This document shows positions 60,313-64,000 of a stretch of DNA of 64,000 nucleotides, piece by piece. Numbering within the stretch: the first letter of the stretch is position 1; each line of letters opens with the position of its first letter. A program made the translations under genes and the position numbers. Under the pieces are notes generated by a model that searched no databases, was not told where the DNA came from, and saw nothing but the letters and a program-made list of their open reading frames with translations. The DNA comes from JAMXLG01 sp963818925 (lineage in GTDB: Bacteria > Vulcanimicrobiota > Vulcanimicrobiia > Vulcanimicrobiales > Vulcanimicrobiaceae): positions 3,162,001 to 3,226,000 of the forward strand of contig CAWFTN010000001.1 of NCBI GenBank assembly GCA_963818925.1, given 5' to 3'.

Positions 60313-62565
60313 TTACTCGTCGCGACGGCCCGGCGGGCGGCGGCGACGGCGCGTCGGCGGCGCGCCGGGTCCACCCGGTGCGGCTGCCGATTCTTCGCGT
60401 TCGCGCGGACGGAATGCACCGTTACCGCGCGGCGCGCCTTCATCGCTTCCCGGCGCGAGCAGCGCCTTGCGCGAGAGATTGATGCGGCCTTGGCCGTCGA
60501 TCTCCATAACCTTGACCATGATCTCGTCGCCCGGTTTGACGACGTCTTCCACTTTCTCGACGCGTTGCGGCGCAAGTTGCGAGATGTGGACGAGGCCTTC
60601 TTTACCAGGTAGAATCTGCACGAACGCGCCGATCGCAATCGTGCGCGTAACCGTGCCGAGATAGGTTTCACCGACAACGACGTCTTTCGTGATGTTCTCG
60701 ACGATTTGTTTCGCCTTGTCACCGCTCTCGCCGTCAAGCGAGGTGATGAATACGGTTCCGTCGTCCTCGATGTCGATTTTCTCGACGCCCGTGTCTTGAA
60801 TGATCTTGTTGATGATCTTTCCACCCGGTCCGATCACGTCTTTGATCTTGTCCGGGTTGATCTTCACCACGATCATCCGCGGCGCGTACTTCGAAAGCGA
60901 CTCGCGCGGTTCGGCGATGGCTTCGGCCAGTTTATCGATGATGAAGTAACGCGATTCTTTTGCTCGCGCCATCGCTTCACGCATGATCGCGATGGTGACG
61001 CCTTGGACTTTGATGTCCATCTGAATCGCGGTGATGCCCTTCTTGGTGCCCGCGACTTTGAAGTCCATCTCGCCGAGCGCGTCTTCGAGGCCTTGAATGT
61101 CGGTGAGAACCGTGTAGTCCTTACCTTTGAGAATCAAGCCCATCGCAACGCCGGCAACGTGATCGCTGATCGGAACGCCGGCATCCATCAGCGCGAGGGA
61201 CGAACCGCAAACCGACGCCATCGACGACGATCCGTTCGATTCGAGCACTTCGCTGATCAGACGCAGCGTGTACGGGAATTCTTCCTTCGGCGGCAGCACG
61301 GGCTCGAGCGCACGCTCCGCAAGGTGGCCGTGACCGATTTCGCGGCGGCCCGGTCCACGCATCGGACGCGTCTCACCGACCGAGAACGGCGGGAAGTTGT
61401 AGTAGTGCATGTAGCGCTTGTCGCCGAGTTCCATGATGCCGTCGAGACGCTGCGCGTCGCTCGTCGAACCGAGCGTTGCAGCGGTGAAGACTTGCGTCTG
61501 TCCGCGCGTGAAGACGCCCGAACCGTGCACGCGGGGCACGTAATGCACTTTGCACCATATCGGACGAATCTCGTCGGGCTTGCGGCCGTCGGGACGAATT
61601 TTTTCGTCGACGACCATCGTGCGCAACTCGTCCTCTTCCATCGCCTTGATGATCTTGCCGAAATCTTTGGCGATGGCCGGATCTTCGAGGAGTTCTTTGG
61701 TCCCCTCGTCTTTTTTGGCGCAGCGCGCGATCGCTTCGTCAACGTTGAGTTTGTCGAAGGCTTCTTCGCGCTCGCCTTTCTCGACGACCCGCATCGCCTT
61801 GGCGACGTCTTTAGCAAAGTTCTTGCGAACCCACTTCTCCAGATCGCCATTGACCTTTTTGAGCGGATATTCGCGCTTTTCTTTGCCGGATTTTTTCGCC
61901 AGCTGATCGATCGCCTTGATGATTTTCTTGATTTCGTTGTGCGCGAACTCGACGGCGCCGAGGAAATCTTCCTCGGAAATTTCGTCGCCGCCGCCTTCGA
62001 CCATCATCACTGCGTCGGCCGTGCCGGCGATGACGATGTCCATTCCGCCGGTTTCATATTGCGGAAGCGTCGGGTTGCAGATGTAGCTGCCGTTCTCATC
62101 GCGGCCGACGCGCACGGCGGCGACGGTTTTATCGAACGGAATATCGGAGACTGCGAGCGCGGCGCCTGCGGCGCACACGCCGAGCACGTCGGCGTCGAGT
62201 TCCGGATCGATCGAAAGCACCGTTGCGACGATTTGCACGTCGTTGTGGAAGCCTTCGGGGAAGAGCGGACGGATCGGGCGATCGATTTGGCGCGAGCTGA
62301 GCACGGCGTGCTCCGACGGACGTCCTTCGCGCTTGATGTAGCCGCCGGGGATCTTACCGGCTGCGTACATCTTTTCTTCGAAATCGCACGTGAGTGGGAA
62401 AAAGTCGATGCCTTCGCGAGGTTTCTCGGAGGCAGTGACGGCGCAGAGCACGACGTTCTGGTCGCCATAGCGGATCAACGCGGAGCCGTTTGCTTGCTTC
62501 GCGAGTTCGCCGGTTTCAATGACCATCGTGCGCCCGCCGACCTCAAGGGTCACGGATTCGGGCAC
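60313..62565 (-). CDS. pnp: polyribonucleotide nucleotidyltransferase
   Basis: 750 residues from GTG 62565 with AGGAG five bases upstream. Two RNase PH-like halves (about 1-225 and 310-545) are joined by an all-alpha linker. The active half contains SDAQRLDGIMELGDKRYMHYYNFPPFSVGE and GPGRREIGHGHLAERAL. A KH domain (about 555-620; DVIGPGGKIINKIIQDTG) and an S1 domain (about 625-700; GTVTRTIAIGAFVQILPGKEGLVHISQL) follow. The tail is an unusual Pro/Gly/Arg-rich stretch of about 50 residues (TRRRRRPPGRR). It degrades RNA 3' to 5' by phosphorolysis. rpsO, the usual upstream neighbour, is absent. Confidence 0.98.
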   Translation of the reverse strand: MPESVTLEVGGRTMVIETGELAKQANGSALIRYGDQNVVLCAVTASEKPREGIDFFPLTCDFEEKMYAAGKIPGGYIKREGRPSEHAVLSSRQIDRPIRPLFPEGFHNDVQIVATVLSIDPELDADVLGVCAAGAALAVSDIPFDKTVAAVRVGRDENGSYICNPTLPQYETGGMDIVIAGTADAVMMVEGGGDEISEEDFLGAVEFAHNEIKKIIKAIDQLAKKSGKEKREYPLKKVNGDLEKWVRKNFAKDVAKAMRVVEKGEREEAFDKLNVDEAIARCAKKDEGTKELLEDPAIAKDFGKIIKAMEEDELRTMVVDEKIRPDGRKPDEIRPIWCKVHYVPRVHGSGVFTRGQTQVFTAATLGSTSDAQRLDGIMELGDKRYMHYYNFPPFSVGETRPMRGPGRREIGHGHLAERALEPVLPPKEEFPYTLRLISEVLESNGSSSMASVCGSSLALMDAGVPISDHVAGVAMGLILKGKDYTVLTDIQGLEDALGEMDFKVAGTKKGITAIQMDIKVQGVTIAIMREAMARAKESRYFIIDKLAEAIAEPRESLSKYAPRMIVVKINPDKIKDVIGPGGKIINKIIQDTGVEKIDIEDDGTVFITSLDGESGDKAKQIVENITKDVVVGETYLGTVTRTIAIGAFVQILPGKEGLVHISQLAPQRVEKVEDVVKPGDEIMVKVMEIDGQGRINLSRKALLAPGSDEGAPRGNGAFRPREREESAAAPGGPGAPPTRRRRRPPGRRDE

Positions 62566-62648
62566 AATTACTCCTAGTTTCTTTTGTTTGCTCTTTAAAA
62601 TGAACCGCCCGTGCTTCGGGGCAATTCGGCACGTCCCTGGGGAGCGCT

Positions 62649-62688
62649 AGGCGGCCTCGCCCTGGACCACAAGGCAAGCGGCCTAGAC
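62649..62688 (-). promoter_or_regulatory. long hairpin in the pnp leader
   Basis: CTAGGCGGCCTCGCC (62649 onward) pairs with GGCAAGCGGCCTAG (ending 62688) around an eleven-base loop, inside an outer GGGG/CCCC pairing on the minus strand. A second CGTGC/GCACG hairpin lies closer to the gene. A double-stranded leader fits the RNase III/PNPase autocontrol known in E. coli, but is inferred here. Confidence 0.45.
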
Positions 62689-63028
62689 CGCACAGCCCCG
62701 TTCGGCCTACGTTCTTCCCATGCGACCTTCGGCTCGTTATTCACAGAGCGGATGAGCAAGGGCTGGGAAGATTGAGAAGCTTATGAACGTAAAGACGATC
62801 ACCTTTTTCTAAGAGAATGGTAATCAAACCATCACCAAAAGGCCCGAGTTTTACTCACGCCTTATCCACATCTTCTTAAAACCCGCCCACCCGACCGCTA
62901 CGTTTATCGCCTGGGGCCGCGCTGCTGAAGCACGAGCCTCTTACAATCATCCCGCGTAGTGGGCGGATCGGCTGAAGGACTTTTGACCCATCCTGTATTT
63001 CAGCGCTCCATTCATGTCGTGGATTTCT
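62689..63028. other. intergenic region without a recognisable gene
   Basis: The 340 bases between the pnp leader and the response-regulator leader show no frame with a ribosome-binding site, no tRNA cloverleaf and no repeat that I can see. They probably hold the divergent promoters. The stretch around 62790-62880 is AT-richer than its surroundings. Confidence 0.5.
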
Positions 63029-63089
63029 CAATGGGACCCGAGCGAGGGCTCGTACGGGGGGTTCGGCGCCATACGGGCGGCTCCCATTG
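63029..63089 (+). promoter_or_regulatory. structured 5' leader of the response regulator
   Basis: CAATGGGA (63029-63036) and TCCCATTG (63082-63089) close a 45-base region. Inside is CGAGC-GAGG-GCTCG (63039-63052) and a GC-rich right-hand part, giving a branched fold that ends six bases before the ribosome-binding site. It may control translation. I do not recognise a known class. Confidence 0.4.
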
Positions 63090-63110
63090 AGCTTGGAGGG
63101 AGAGAAACTC

Positions 63111-63749
63111 TTGGCTACCGTCGTTCAGGCGACGATTCGCGTGTACATCGTCGAAAAACAGCTGCTCTTCGCGAAAGCCGTTGCGCAGGCGCTGTCGGCA
63201 GACCCGGAGATTAGAGTCGTCGGAATCTCGGCGACCCGTGAAACAGCGATTGCGTCGAGAGAAGGTGCCGACGTGGTCGTGGTGGACATCGATGACGCAG
63301 ACGACCTCGACGAAGCGATCGAATTTTTCCGGTCGAGTAATCCGTCGTTGCGCGTTTGTGCTCTATCGATGCACCCCCAACCCGACCTCTTGCAGTACTG
63401 CTTGTCCGCTGGCGCGGACGCGTACATCGTCAAGGACTCCTCACTGCAAGAGTTGGTGACCGCGATCCACAGTGTGGCACGAGGCACGAGCTACGTGGAT
63501 CCCCGTGTGGCTGCAACCTACTTCCGCCGGCGCAGTTCCTCGCGTAGAGACGGCGTTGCGGAACTCTCACCGCGTGAAATGGAAATCATCCGTTTGATCG
63601 CGCAGGGACTCTCGAATCGCGATATCGGAAAACGTCTTGCTCTTTCAGAGAAGACGGTGAAGAATCACGTCAGCCACATTTTCTCGAAACTGCACATCTC
63701 GACGCGCTCACAAGCTGCGGTTCACGCAATTCGCAGCGGGCTCGCGTAG
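63111..63749 (+). CDS. NarL/FixJ-type response regulator
   Basis: 212 residues from TTG 63111, chosen because GGAGGGAGAG lies six bases upstream; the TTG at 63087 falls inside the leader hairpin. The receiver domain has the phospho-acceptor Asp59 (VVVVDID) and Lys108 (YIVKDSS), but the usual acidic pair after the first strand is E15-K16. The LuxR helix-turn-helix is LSPREMEIIRLIAQGLSNRDIGKRLALSEKTVKNHVSHIFSKL. No partner kinase is adjacent. The altered acidic pocket suggests weak or phosphorylation-independent activity. Confidence 0.9.
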   Translation: MATVVQATIRVYIVEKQLLFAKAVAQALSADPEIRVVGISATRETAIASREGADVVVVDIDDADDLDEAIEFFRSSNPSLRVCALSMHPQPDLLQYCLSAGADAYIVKDSSLQELVTAIHSVARGTSYVDPRVAATYFRRRSSSRRDGVAELSPREMEIIRLIAQGLSNRDIGKRLALSEKTVKNHVSHIFSKLHISTRSQAAVHAIRSGLA

Positions 63750-63761
63750 CCACATCTGAGG

Positions 63762-63787
63762 ATCGGCCGGCGAAATCGCCGGCCGAT
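63762..63787 (+). terminator. rho-independent terminator of the response regulator
   Basis: ATCGGCCGGCGA and TCGCCGGCCGAT form a perfect 12-bp stem with an AA loop, followed by GTTGTTTCTC. It lies 12 bases after the stop. Confidence 0.8.
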
Positions 63788-63804
63788 GTTGTTTCTCGAG
63801 ACGG

Positions 63805-63936
63805 TCATACGAGCTCCATGTGACGCCTGGGCTCCAACGGCCGTCCGAGCGTGTGACAATCGAATCCGGCTCTGCGCCATTGCGTAGTGTCGAGGGAGTT
63901 GCGCGTGTCGATCAAGCGACGCGCGCACCAGCGGAC
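63805..63936 (-). pseudogene. C-terminal remnant of a nucleotide-sugar dehydrogenase
   Basis: The minus-strand frame from 63936 to the stop at 63805-63807 reads LIDTRNSL, then WRRAGFDCHTLGRP, then RRHMELV. That is the ending of UDP-glucose dehydrogenases (DxRN... GF... LGRP). An in-frame TGA at 63937-63939 cuts it off upstream and no start precedes it, so about 43 codons remain. Either a frameshift near 63937 breaks a gene that begins beyond the window, or only a fragment is left. Confidence 0.5.
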
Positions 63937-64000
63937 TCACGCTGCTCGGCGTGATCGGCGAAAAGACGTGATGGGCCGGCGAGTTCGGCGATTTTTGAGG

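Noticed and set aside
60706..62577. 623-codon plus-strand frame opposite pnp
   Set aside because: It mirrors pnp codon structure, has no ribosome-binding site or recognisable domain, and would overlap an essential gene completely.
62689..63028. tRNA or small stable RNA in the pnp-regulator gap
   Set aside because: No acceptor stem, T loop or SRP/6S core motif could be found by eye.
63722..63940. 72-codon minus-strand frame after the response regulator
   Set aside because: Its residues do not resemble a protein, while the neighbouring frame reads as the end of a sugar dehydrogenase.

Overview
The window is about 60% G+C, densely coded, and comes from a bacterium with a Gram-negative-type envelope: there is a TonB-dependent-receptor-like protein, a single-haem outer-membrane barrel, many lipoproteins and a Wzx/Wzy-type polysaccharide locus. 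Gene content and style are compatible with Candidatus Eremiobacterota (WPS-2) or a neighbouring uncultured phylum, but no rRNA or other decisive marker is present, so that placement is a guess.

Layout. (1) 1-2663: a 36-codon ORF, a YtrA-type GntR regulator, an ABC-2 exporter and a 57-codon ORF in one operon. (2) 2668-4017: six copies of a 107-bp palindromic repeat in a tandem array running into the 3' end of a GIY-YIG nuclease gene, with a half repeat on its other side. The spacers carry pieces of the 3' end of the nuclease gene. (3) 4019-8297: a branched-chain-type binding protein, UbiA and UbiD (quinone pathway type), and a divergent DUF5069/muconolactone-isomerase-like pair. (4) 8294-15234, minus strand: acetyltransferases, an OmpR-type two-component system, a haem-bearing outer-membrane barrel, a cupredoxin lipoprotein, a Sco protein, a COG4315 lipoprotein and a TPR protein, together a redox/copper envelope module. 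Divergent to it are a TonB-receptor-like protein and a small secreted protein.

(5) 17473-56597 is a large specialised locus bracketed on both sides by homologous exported lipoproteins (three copies of one glycosidase-like domain). It holds a collinear NRPS/PKS line on the minus strand: A-T, then a PPTase, then KS-AT-ACP-aminotransferase-C-A-T, then C-A-T-TE. It is transcribed away from a plus-strand operon with a GT39-type glycosyltransferase, three paralogous JmjC/cupin oxygenases, an alpha/beta hydrolase, a type II thioesterase and a TIGR04325-type methyltransferase. This runs on into exopolysaccharide genes: Wzy, WecG/TagA, a LuxR regulator, initiating sugar-phosphate transferase, UDP-glucose dehydrogenase, Wzz, a CpsD-like ATPase, UDP-xylose synthase, a degenerate HPr-kinase-like protein, Wzx flippase and two GT2 glycosyltransferases. 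By domain order the NRPS/PKS should make an aliphatic amino-acid-primed, two-carbon-extended, transaminated 3,4-diamino acid ('aminostatine'-like) joined to Gly-like and Val-like residues. An 11-bp box, TTTGGGGGATT, lies before the NRPS operon, the GT39 gene and the first oxygenase, always in the same orientation relative to the gene, and may co-regulate them.

(6) 56957-64000: housekeeping genes (inorganic pyrophosphatase, aquaporin, TrmO, VOC protein, Asp/Glu racemase, PNPase with a structured leader), a NarL-type response regulator with a structured leader, and the remnant of a nucleotide-sugar dehydrogenase at the window edge.

The two signals most likely to be new are the GIY-YIG/palindromic-repeat array at 2.7-4.0 kb and the aminostatine-type NRPS/PKS built into an exopolysaccharide locus.
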